Origin: Oscillospiraceae bacterium
GTDB taxonomy: Bacteria; Bacillota; Clostridia; Oscillospirales; Oscillospiraceae
Reading direction: 5' to 3'
DNA: 5,653 bases
Assembly (NCBI GenBank): GCA_016296565.1
Contig: JAEDJB010000115.1
Coordinates: 1-5,653, forward strand
Below the pieces are notes generated by a model, which had not been told where the DNA came from, did no database searches, and was given only the letters and a program-made list of their open reading frames with translations. Position numbers and translations under genes: made by a program. Shown one piece after another: positions 1-5,513 of this stretch. How positions within the stretch are numbered: the first letter of the stretch is position 1; every line of letters starts with the position of its first letter.

Positions 1-3000
1 GGCTGCTGGGTGACCAGGGAGTAGGGGCCGGTGGAACGGGCGTGAATCTTATCGTCCACCAGGTGGTGGAGCTTGAGGAAGTAAACGTAACCCACGGTGA
101 CGGGGTTTTCAAACATTTCGCCGGTGCGGCCGTCGTAGAGCTTGGTCTTGCCGTCGGCCAGGCGCAGGCGGCCTTCCTTCCGCCAGATGCGGATCTGGCG
201 CTCGTCCTCCATTTCCTCGGGGGCCAGGGCGCGAACGTCGGTGCCGTCCTCGGTCATGAGGTAGAGCTGCTTGCCGGCGATGGTCTCGTTGGGATAGACC
301 TCACGGAAGAGGCCGGCCTGGGCCAGCAGCTCCATGATGTCCTTCTCGTCGGCGCCGTTGAACACGGGGGTGGCCACCTTCCAGCCCAGAGCCTGGGCAG
401 CGCGGCCCAGGTGGACCTCCAGCACCTGCCCGATGTTCATACGGGAAGGCACGCCCAGGGGGTTCAGAACGATGTCCAGGGGGGTGCCGTCGGGCAGGAA
501 GGGCATATCCTCCTGGGGCATGATCCGGGAGACCACGCCCTTGTTGCCGTGACGGCCGGCCATCTTGTCGCCCACGGAAATCTTCCGTTTCTGGGCAATA
601 TACACGCGGACCACCATGTTGACGCCGGGGCCCAGCTCGTCGCCGGCCTCCCGGGTGAAGACCTTCACGTCCACGATGATGCCGCTCTCGCCGTGGGGCA
701 CCTTCAGGGAGGTGTCACGGACCTCTCTGGCCTTCTCGCCAAAGATGGCCCGGAGCAGACGCTCCTCGGCGGTGAGGTCGGTCTCGCCCTTGGGGGTGAC
801 CTTGCCCACCAGAATATCGCCGGCGTGGACCTCAGCGCCCACCCGGATGATACCCCGCTCGTCCAGATCCTTCAGGGCGTCGTCGCCCACGTTGGGGATG
901 TCGCGGGTGATCTCTTCGGGGCCCAGCTTGGTGTCCCGGGCCTCGGTCTCGTATTCTTCAATGTGGATGGAGGTGAACACGTCCTCCTTCACCATTCTCT
1001 CGTTGAGCAGAATGGCGTCCTCGTAGTTGTAGCCTTCCCAGGTCATAAAGCCCATGAGGATGTTCTTGCCCAGGGAGATTTCGCCCTGGTTGGTGGAGGG
1101 GCCGTCGGCAATGACGTCGCCCTTCTTCACCCGGTCCCGCAGGGAGACGATGGGACGCTGGTTGATGCAGGTGCCGTGGTTGGACCGCAGGAACTTGATG
1201 AGGGGATACTCCACCACGTCGCCCCGGTCATACCGGACGGTGATCTTGGTGGAGGAGACGGAGGTGATTTCGCCGTCGTCCTCAGCCAGCACGGCGATCT
1301 CGGAGTCGATGCAGTTCTTGTGCTCCATGCCGGTGGCAACGATGGGGGCCTGAGTGGTCAGCAGAGGCACAGCCTGACGCTGCATGTTGGCGCCCATCAG
1401 GGCACGGTTGGCGTCGTCGTTTTCCAGGAAGGGGATCATGGCCGTTGCGATGGAGACCATCATCTTGGGGGAGACGTCGATATAGTCCACCTTCTCCCGG
1501 TCCACCTCGATGATCTCGTTCCGGTGACGGCAGGTGATACGGGGATTGGCCAGGCAGCCGTTCTCGTCCAGAGGCTCGGTGGCCTGGGCCACCATGTATT
1601 CGTCCTCGATGTCGGCGGTCATGTATTCCACCTCGTCGGTGACGAAGCTGGTGGCTTTGTCCACCTTCCGGTAGGGGGCCTCGATGAAGCCGTAGCGGTT
1701 GATGCGGGCGTAGGTGGCCAGGTAGGAAATCAGGCCGATGTTGGGGCCTTCAGGGGTCTCAATGGGGCACATACGGCCGTAGTGGCTGTAGTGAACGTCT
1801 CGCACGTCGAAGGAAGCCCGGTCACGGGACAGGCCGCCGGGGCCCAGAGCGGACATACGGCGCTTGTGGGTCAGCTCTGCCAGGGGGTTGGTCTGGTCCA
1901 TGAACTGGGACAGAGGGGAGGAGCCGAAGAACTCCTTGATGGCGGCGGTGACGGGACGGATGTTGATAAGGGACTGGGGGGTGACAATGTCCAGGTCCTG
2001 GATGGTCATGCGCTCCCGGATGACCCGCTCCATGCGGCTGAAGCCGATGCGGAACTGGTTCTGGAGCAGCTCGCCCACGCAGCGCAGGCGGCGGTTGCCC
2101 AGGTGGTCAATGTCGTCGGGGGTGCCCACTCCGTGGGACAGGGAGCACAGGTAGTTGATGGAGGCCATCATGTCGTCCACGATGATGTGCTTGGGCACCA
2201 GGTCGTCCTTCCGCTCCCGGACGGCCTCCTTCAGGCCCTCCTCGTCCCCGGGGAACTGATCCAGCAGCTCGCAGAGGATCTCAAAGCGGACCTTTTCGGA
2301 GATGCCGCACTCCTCGGGGTCGAAGGAGACGAACTTGCTCATGTCCACCATGCGGTTGGAGAACACCTTCACCAGGGTGCCGTCCACGTCCACCAGGGCT
2401 TCGCTGACGCCCCGGTTCTCCAGCTCCTGGGCCTGCTCCCGGGTGAGCACGTCCCCGGCCTCAGCCAGGATCTCGCCGGTGCGGGGGTCTGCCACCGGGG
2501 CGGCCAGCTTCTGGCCGGACAGGCGGGGCCACAGGGAGAGCTTCTTGTTGAACTTGTAGCGGCCCACGGCGGACAGGTCATACCGGCGGGGGTCGAAGAA
2601 CAGGGCATTGATCAGGGACTCGGCGGAGTCCAGCGTGGGGGGCTCGCCGGGGCGGAGCTTCCGGTAGATCTCCAGAAGCGCCTCTTCCCGGGTCTTGCAG
2701 GTGTCCTTCTCCATGGTGGTCACCAGCAGGGGCTCCTCTCCGAAGAGGTCCAGGATCTCGGCGTCGGTCTGGGGACCCACGGCGCGGATGAGGCAGGTGA
2801 TGGGCAGCTTCCGGTTCTTGTCGATGCGGACGTTGAAGATGTCGGACAGGTCGGTTTCATACTCCAGCCAGGCGCCCCGGTAAGGGATCACGGTGACGGC
2901 ATAGGTGATGTTGTCGGCCTTGTCGGCATTGCGGGCATAGTAGACGCCGGGGGACCGGACGATCTGGGAGACGATGACGCGCTCTGCGCCGTTGATGACG

Positions 3001-3371
3001 AAGGTGCCGCCCTTGGTCATCAGGGGGAAGTCGCCCATGAAGATCTCCTGCTCCTTGATCTCCTCGGTCTCCTTGTTGCGCAGGCGCACGCGGACCTTCA
3101 GGGGGGCGGCGTACGTGGCGTCCCGGGCTTTGCACTCCTCCACGGAGTACTTGGGCTTTTCGTCCATGGTGAAGTCGATGAAGGACAGCTCCAGGTTACC
3201 GGCGTAGTCGCTGATGGCGGCTACATCCCGGAAGACCTCCTGGAGACCGGTGTCCAGGAACCACTGGTAAGAATTCTTCTGAATCTCCAGCAGGTTGGGC
3301 ATATCCAGCACTTCTTCATGGCGGGCAAAGCTCTTGCGCAGGGTTTTTCCGTAGTATACATCCTTTACCAT
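1..3371 (-). CDS. rpoB: DNA-directed RNA polymerase subunit beta (C-terminus cut by window edge)
   Basis: Beta subunit of RNA polymerase, which with beta' forms the catalytic cleft and carries the rifampicin pocket. Reading from ATG at 3371 gives about 1123 residues ([15 protein letters not shown]...) ending at the edge in [15 protein letters not shown]. Comparison with the Bacillus protein suggests roughly 80-100 residues are missing. Landmarks seen: [20 protein letters not shown] in the N-terminal part; the rifampicin region around residues 483-514 ([28 protein letters not shown]) with D492, H502 and S507 matching E. coli D516, H526 and S531; [19 protein letters not shown] after it; GYNYEDAI with E784/D785 (E. 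coli E813/D814); and [12 protein letters not shown] with K936 and K944 (E. coli K1065/K1073), the active-site lysines. An extra segment of about 49 residues sits near residues 1022-1074. No in-frame start codon lies just upstream of the ATG. rpoC is expected next, beyond the window. Identity is certain. Confidence 0.99.
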   Translation of the reverse strand, partial: MVKDVYYGKTLRKSFARHEEVLDMPNLLEIQKNSYQWFLDTGLQEVFRDVAAISDYAGNLELSFIDFTMDEKPKYSVEECKARDATYAAPLKVRVRLRNKETEEIKEQEIFMGDFPLMTKGGTFVINGAERVIVSQIVRSPGVYYARNADKADNITYAVTVIPYRGAWLEYETDLSDIFNVRIDKNRKLPITCLIRAVGPQTDAEILDLFGEEPLLVTTMEKDTCKTREEALLEIYRKLRPGEPPTLDSAESLINALFFDPRRYDLSAVGRYKFNKKLSLWPRLSGQKLAAPVADPRTGEILAEAGDVLTREQAQELENRGVSEALVDVDGTLVKVFSNRMVDMSKFVSFDPEECGISEKVRFEILCELLDQFPGDEEGLKEAVRERKDDLVPKHIIVDDMMASINYLCSLSHGVGTPDDIDHLGNRRLRCVGELLQNQFRIGFSRMERVIRERMTIQDLDIVTPQSLINIRPVTAAIKEFFGSSPLSQFMDQTNPLAELTHKRRMSALGPGGLSRDRASFDVRDVHYSHYGRMCPIETPEGPNIGLISYLATYARINRYGFIEAPYRKVDKATSFVTDEVEYMTADIEDEYMVAQATEPLDENGCLANPRITCRHRNEIIEVDREKVDYIDVSPKMMVSIATAMIPFLENDDANRALMGANMQRQAVPLLTTQAPIVATGMEHKNCIDSEIAVLAEDDGEITSVSSTKITVRYDRGDVVEYPLIKFLRSNHGTCINQRPIVSLRDRVKKGDVIADGPSTNQGEISLGKNILMGFMTWEGYNYEDAILLNERMVKEDVFTSIHIEEYETEARDTKLGPEEITRDIPNVGDDALKDLDERGIIRVGAEVHAGDILVGKVTPKGETDLTAEERLLRAIFGEKAREVRDTSLKVPHGESGIIVDVKVFTREAGDELGPGVNMVVRVYIAQKRKISVGDKMAGRHGNKGVVSRIMPQEDMPFLPDGTPLDIVLNPLGVPSRMNIGQVLEVHLGRAAQALGWKVATPVFNGADEKDIMELLAQAGLFREVYPNETIAGKQLYLMTEDGTDVRALAPEEMEDERQIRIWRKEGRLRLADGKTKLYDGRTGEMFENPVTVGYVYFLKLHHLVDDKIHARSTGPYSLVTQQ
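150..308 (-). other. Lineage-type insertion within RpoB (residues about 1022-1074)
   Basis: Between the conserved segments ELLAQAGL (ending at residue 1021) and [11 protein letters not shown] (starting at residue 1075) there are 53 residues. As I recall the Bacillus subtilis sequence, only about 4 residues separate the same anchors (AGM-SRDA-KT), and E. coli is similarly short, so about 49 residues are extra. The segment is in frame, has no stop and is highly charged: it includes [20 protein letters not shown] and an [13 protein letters not shown] stretch. It uses the same GC-ending codons as the rest of the gene, so it looks like an old insertion and not a recent disruption or assembly error. 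It should lie on the surface, near the C-terminal part of beta. Its function is unknown. Confidence 0.75.
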
Positions 3372-3384
3372 TGCTCTTGACCAG

Positions 3385-3390
3385 TCCTTT
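3385..3390 (-). promoter_or_regulatory. Candidate rpoB ribosome binding site, unusually distant
   Basis: The best Shine-Dalgarno match upstream of rpoB is AAAGGA, preceded by AAGG. About 13-14 nt separate it from the ATG at 3371, longer than the usual 5-9. CCTTT at 3397-3401 could pair with AAAGG at 3386-3390 in a five-base-pair hairpin and partly mask the site. The start itself is supported by the protein N-terminus, which fits the RpoB family, and by the lack of any other in-frame start nearby. Confidence 0.5.
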
Positions 3391-3427
3391 CCTTAAAAAG
3401 GTGTCGTAATCCTACTGCTTCCTTACG

Positions 3428-3448
3428 GCCGGCTTCTTTGTTGCCGGC
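3428..3448 (-). other. Second leader hairpin (GCCGGC arms)
   Basis: Two copies of the self-complementary hexamer GCCGGC are separated by nine A-rich bases and can form a six-base-pair all-GC stem. The hairpin begins three nucleotides after the CUUG hairpin ends, and its 5' arm overlaps the alternative pairing CAAGCCG. The sequence after it is CGTAAGG, so it does not look like a terminator. Confidence 0.5.
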
Positions 3449-3451
3449 TTG

Positions 3452-3469
3452 TCAGCGGCAAGCCGCTGA
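3452..3469 (-). other. Leader hairpin with CUUG tetraloop
   Basis: A perfect inverted repeat, TCAGCGG and CCGCTGA, flanks CTTG. As RNA this gives a seven-base-pair, mostly GC stem closed as G[CUUG]C, a tetraloop class known to be especially stable. It sits 80-97 nt upstream of the rpoB ATG. No U tract follows, so termination is unlikely and an RNA-stability, pausing or protein-binding role is the more natural guess. Confidence 0.55.
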
Positions 3470-3594
3470 AAATTGCGATCACGCGGGGGCGTGGAAAAAA
3501 GTTTTCGTTGCCTGTTGTCTTTTTCATTGATTTCTGCTATACTATCTCCAGACTGGGAAGGTATTCCGTCCAATTCCGCAGATAAAATCAATAT

Positions 3595-3623
3595 ATTTTA
3601 TCATCCAGGCCTGGGAAAGTCAA
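3595..3623 (-). promoter_or_regulatory. Predicted sigma-A promoter for rpoB
   Basis: On the minus strand TTGACT (3618-3623) and TAAAAT (3595-3600) are separated by exactly 17 bases. Each hexamer differs from the sigma-A/sigma-70 consensus at one position. The expected start is an A near 3588. The promoter lies after the end of the upstream kinase-like gene and its hairpin, so rpoB is probably transcribed from here and not only by read-through. Confidence 0.82.
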
Positions 3624-3652
3624 TCTTTTCTTTGGCTTTTTTCTTTTTTTTC
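3624..3652 (-). promoter_or_regulatory. A-rich UP-element-like tract upstream of the rpoB promoter
   Basis: Immediately upstream of the -35 hexamer the minus strand carries runs of eight, six, three and four A residues separated by one to three other bases. Position and composition fit an UP element bound by the alpha C-terminal domain. The rpoA fragment in this same window keeps the GRKS loop that corresponds to the DNA-contacting region of E. coli alpha. Strong expression of rpoB is inferred from this. Confidence 0.6.
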
Positions 3653-3672
3653 GGCAATCTTGGAGAAACAGC

Positions 3673-3704
3673 CAGCCGCAGCCCCGGAAATGGGGCTGCG
3701 GCTG
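3673..3704. terminator. Strong symmetrical hairpin after the kinase-like gene
   Basis: A perfect 13-base-pair inverted repeat (CAGCCGCAGCCCC / GGGGCTGCGGCTG) with a six-base loop starts 48 nt after the kinase-like stop codon. In the minus-strand transcript only a weak U-containing run follows (GCTGTTTCTCC), while an A tract precedes it. Read on the plus strand it is followed by TTGATTTTTTT, a good U tract. It may terminate transcription in both directions: the minus-strand accessory unit weakly, and any plus-strand antisense RNA from rpoB more efficiently. Confidence 0.7.
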
Positions 3705-3752
3705 TTGATTTTTTTCGGGACGAACAGGGCCCCGGATTTTTCTTTGCAGGAA

Positions 3753-4346
3753 TTATTTCGTTTTCTGGGCGTAGGCGATGATGATGTCCGCGCAGGCCTC
3801 CTTGCCGATGGGGCTGCTGTTCAGGGTCAGGTGGTAGTTGGCCAGGTTGCCCCACTTGCCCTTGGTCAGGTAGTGATAGTAGGACTCCCGGGCAGCGTCG
3901 GAGTGGCGCACCCGGCGGACAGCCTGCTCCCGGGTGTCCCCAAAGGTGTCCATGGCGTACTTGACCTTGTCGGCCTCCTCAGCGTAGACAAAGACGTTCA
4001 CCAGGTTGGGGAAGTCCCGGAGGATGTAGTCCGCGCCCCGGCCCACAATGACGCAGGGACCCTGCTTGGCAATGTGGCGGATGGTCTGGGCCTGGGCCAT
4101 GATGGCCTGGTCGTAGGAGGAGGCGGAGCCGCTGGGCATGAGCCAGTTGAAGAGATTCCGGGCGCCGGAGGTCTCCTCGGTGTCGTGGATCATCTCCTCG
4201 CTGAAGCCGGTCTTTTCCGCTGTCATTCTGATGATGTCCTTGTCATAGTAGGGGATTCCCAGCACCTCGGAAATCCGCTTGGCAATGGTCCGTCCGCCGG
4301 CGCCGTATTCCCGGCCGATGGTAATGATGTTCTTGCATTCACTCAC
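3753..4346 (-). CDS. Cytidylate-kinase-like family protein
   Basis: A 197-residue P-loop protein of the AAA/NMP-kinase fold resembling the cytidylate kinase-like family (Cytidylate_kin2), which is common in gut Firmicutes and whose physiological substrate is unsettled. Visible features: beta-strand plus modified Walker A, ITIGREYGAGGRTIAKR (residues 8-24, with GG-R where GK[S/T] is usual); GIPYYDKDII (30-39); a second core strand and loop, CVIVGRGADYIL (98-109); an arginine-rich lid region REQAVRRVRHSDAARESYYHY (139-159); and the family-typical ending NYHLTLNSS (170-178). The length fits a compact single-domain kinase. I chose GTG at 4346 because AGGAGG lies seven bases upstream; the open frame continues upstream but overlaps the preceding gene without a better site. 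It follows the oxidoreductase gene by 38 nt, so the two are probably co-transcribed. It is not obviously the housekeeping Cmk. Confidence 0.88.
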   Translation of the reverse strand: MSECKNIITIGREYGAGGRTIAKRISEVLGIPYYDKDIIRMTAEKTGFSEEMIHDTEETSGARNLFNWLMPSGSASSYDQAIMAQAQTIRHIAKQGPCVIVGRGADYILRDFPNLVNVFVYAEEADKVKYAMDTFGDTREQAVRRVRHSDAARESYYHYLTKGKWGNLANYHLTLNSSPIGKEACADIIIAYAQKTK

Positions 4347-4353
4347 AATAATT

Positions 4354-4359
4354 CCTCCT
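4354..4359 (-). promoter_or_regulatory. Shine-Dalgarno that sets the GTG start of the kinase-like gene
   Basis: A consensus AGGAGG lies seven bases upstream of GTG at 4344-4346. The alternative in-frame ATG at 4365-4367 lies upstream of this Shine-Dalgarno and would add seven residues (MERGGII) not expected before the family's N-terminal beta strand. The GTG start is therefore preferred. Confidence 0.85.
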
Positions 4360-4384
4360 CGCTCCATGGGGGGTACCCCGGTTC

Positions 4385-4978
4385 TCATCTCCAGCTCTTG
4401 ATGGTTTCTCTGATGTCTTCTTCCGCCTGGCGCAACTGGGCTTCCACGTCCACGCCCCACACATCCAGGCTCTCTGCCGCGGCCCAGTCCAGCTGGGAGA
4501 TGCCCAGCATGCCGCCGCACAGGGTTTTTACATAGTCAAAGCCGCAGTTCCGGTCGGCGATGGGGCCGCCGGAGGTGGTCACATAAAACAGCCGCTCCGC
4601 CTTGCACAGGCCCTGGGGCCGGCCATCCTCGGTGTAGCAGAAGGTCAGGCCGCAGACGGAAACCTGCTCCAGGTAGCACCGGAACATGGCGGGAAACTGA
4701 TACTCCCAGTAGGGCACCCCCACCAGGATCAGGTCGGCCTCCGCAAACTGCCGGGCATAGCGGAAGACAGCGTCGTCAAACTGTTCCGCCTGCTCCAGGG
4801 CGTGGCGGCGGGCCAGCCGCAGGCCGTTGAGAGGCTGCACGTCCTCCCGGTCCAGGTTCACTTCCTCCACGGTTATGTCGCCCAAGGTCTGCTTCATCTG
4901 GTCCAGAGCCACCCGGCACAGGCGCAGGGTTCGGGACTCCTCTCCCCGCAGGCAGCCGTTGACAAACAGGATTTTCAT
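4385..4978 (-). CDS. AzoR-like NAD(P)H-dependent FMN oxidoreductase (flavodoxin fold)
   Basis: A 197-residue flavodoxin-fold protein, probably a cytosolic FMN enzyme that passes electrons from NAD(P)H to quinones, azo compounds or similar acceptors; the true substrate cannot be read from sequence. Visible features: N-terminal beta strand and phosphate loop, MKILFVNGCLRGEESRT (1-17), matching the SxRxxS-type loop of the Flavodoxin_2/AzoR group; ADLILVGVPYWEYQFPAMFR (81-100), the strand and isoalloxazine-side loop; VCGLTFCYTEDGRPQGL (108-124), close to the GxTFRYTExGPxGL signature of azoreductases; FYVTTSGGPI (131-140); and GFDYVKTLCGGMLGI (146-160). The ATG at 4978 has GAGG four bases upstream, and the conserved strand starts at once, so longer in-frame starts were rejected. 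It has its own promoter and is followed after 38 nt by the kinase-like gene. Confidence 0.88.
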   Translation of the reverse strand: MKILFVNGCLRGEESRTLRLCRVALDQMKQTLGDITVEEVNLDREDVQPLNGLRLARRHALEQAEQFDDAVFRYARQFAEADLILVGVPYWEYQFPAMFRCYLEQVSVCGLTFCYTEDGRPQGLCKAERLFYVTTSGGPIADRNCGFDYVKTLCGGMLGISQLDWAAAESLDVWGVDVEAQLRQAEEDIRETIKSWR

Positions 4979-5010
4979 GGTACCTCTTCCCTTTCTTATT
5001 TCCTGTTTTG

Positions 5011-5039
5011 ATTGTAGCATAGATTTTCCTCCGGCGCAA
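5011..5039 (-). promoter_or_regulatory. Predicted extended -10 promoter for the oxidoreductase/kinase-like unit
   Basis: On the minus strand TGC-TACAAT (-10 at 5011-5016, TG at 5018-5019) forms an extended -10 element one base from consensus. It is preceded at 17-base spacing by a weak -35, TTGCGC (5034-5039). The expected start near 5004 leaves a leader of about 26 nt before the ATG at 4978. Its position just after the rplQ terminator supports separate transcription of the accessory pair. Confidence 0.68.
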
Positions 5040-5070
5040 TAGATGGCCTTCTCCCCTGCCGGAAACCGGC

Positions 5071-5107
5071 AAAAAAAGAGCGCACCGCATGAAGCGATGC
5101 GCTCTTT
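5071..5107 (-). terminator. Intrinsic terminator of the rpoA-rplQ transcript
   Basis: Twelve bases after the rplQ stop, AAAGAGCGCATCGC pairs with GCGGTGCGCTCTTT across a five-base loop (TTCAT): 14 base pairs including one G-U. The 3' side runs into seven consecutive T residues. This is a classical rho-independent terminator and should close the alpha operon. Confidence 0.93.
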
Positions 5108-5119
5108 GCACGTTTACCA

Positions 5120-5461
5120 TTACACCAGCTGGATGATTGCCATTTCGGCCGCGTCGCCCTTACGGGGGCCCATACGCACGATCCGGGTGTAGCCGCCGTC
5201 GCGGTTCATATACTTCTGGTTCATCTCGGTGAACAGCTTGTGAGCCACGTCCTCCTTGGTGATGAAGGCCAGAGCCTGACGGTAAGCAGCCAGGTCATTC
5301 TTCTTGGACAGGGTGATCATCTTCTCGGCCAGAGGAGCCACTTCCTTGGCGCGGGCCAGAGTGGTCTTGATCTGACCGTTCTCCAGCAGGTAGGTCACCA
5401 TGGCTCTCAGCATAGCCTTCCGCTGATCGGTGCGCTTACCGAGCTTACGGTTACCGGACAT
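5120..5461 (-). CDS. rplQ: 50S ribosomal protein L17
   Basis: Large-subunit ribosomal protein L17, 113 residues, slightly shorter than the roughly 120-127 residues of Bacillus and E. coli. Recognised from the N-terminal block NRKLGKRTDQRKAMLRAM (4-21), the segment RAKEVAPLAEKMITLSKK (37-54) and the C-terminal block GGYTRIVRMGPRKGDAAEMA (89-108) followed by IIQLV. The shortening falls between KEDVAHKLF and the GGYTR block, where the family varies. The start at 5461 is supported by GGGAG about ten bases upstream and by the family N-terminus. It follows rpoA by 52 nt, the usual order at the end of the alpha operon, and is followed by a strong terminator. Confidence 0.98.
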   Translation of the reverse strand: MSGNRKLGKRTDQRKAMLRAMVTYLLENGQIKTTLARAKEVAPLAEKMITLSKKNDLAAYRQALAFITKEDVAHKLFTEMNQKYMNRDGGYTRIVRMGPRKGDAAEMAIIQLV

Positions 5462-5488
5462 GTTGGTTCAACTCCCTTCGGTTTTGAT

Positions 5489-5508
5489 GGTTCGGCATGT
5501 TCCGAACC
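5489..5508 (-). other. Small hairpin in the rpoA-rplQ gap
   Basis: GGTTCGG and CCGAACC form a perfect seven-base-pair inverted repeat around a six-base loop (AACATG in the transcript). It lies between the rpoA stop and the rplQ Shine-Dalgarno. No U tract follows, so it is probably not a terminator. A processing or mRNA-stability role is only a guess. Confidence 0.5.
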
Positions 5509-5513
5509 TGGGG

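Larger units (their letters stand above)
3372..3588 (-). promoter_or_regulatory. Structured rpoB 5' leader (about 217 nt)
   Basis: This is the gene-free stretch between the predicted transcription start (about 3588) and the rpoB ATG. Seen in the RNA sense are: a five-base-pair hairpin CACGC-CCCC-GCGTG (3480-3493); a seven-base-pair hairpin TCAGCGG-CTTG-CCGCTGA (3452-3469) closed by a CUUG tetraloop; and a six-base-pair hairpin GCCGGC-N9-GCCGGC (3428-3448). An alternative seven-base-pair pairing, CGGCTTG (3459-3465) with CAAGCCG (3445-3451), excludes the last two. No U tract follows them, so they are not a classical intrinsic attenuator. I recognise no T-box, riboswitch or ribosomal-protein-leader consensus. 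A leader role in rpoB control is inference. Confidence 0.5.

Noticed and set aside
42..3380. Very long plus-strand open frame (about 1112 codons)
   Set aside because: It is the exact codon-aligned antisense of rpoB, has no recognisable domain, and is dominated by the G/V/H/D/L residues expected from the reverse complement of GC-ending codons.
4370..4379. Ten-base palindrome GGGGTACCCC between the two accessory genes, with another GGTACC just before the oxidoreductase ATG
   Set aside because: Too short and without a partner site or loop. Chance in GC-rich DNA is sufficient, and there is no sign of duplication around the two copies.
4347..4520. N-terminal extension of the kinase-like protein to an upstream ATG at 4520
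   Set aside because: The added residues overlap the oxidoreductase gene out of frame and are low-complexity. The GTG at 4346 has an ideal AGGAGG.
3660..4535. Plus-strand open frame across the kinase-like gene and the 3' end of the oxidoreductase gene
   Set aside because: It is antisense to two well-supported genes, starts inside a terminator hairpin and shows no family motif.
4979..5020. Longer start (ATG at 5020) for the oxidoreductase
   Set aside because: The extra 14 residues lie on top of the predicted -10 element and precede the natural N-terminal beta strand MKILFVN.
5058..5070. GCCGG-TTT-CCGGC mini-hairpin after the rplQ terminator
   Set aside because: Five base pairs with no U tract after it. 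It adds nothing to the strong terminator beside it.
4776..5120. Minus-strand open frame overlapping the oxidoreductase 5' end and the rplQ terminator
   Set aside because: It runs through the terminator and promoter and is a frame-shifted shadow rich in R, G, P and A with no motif.
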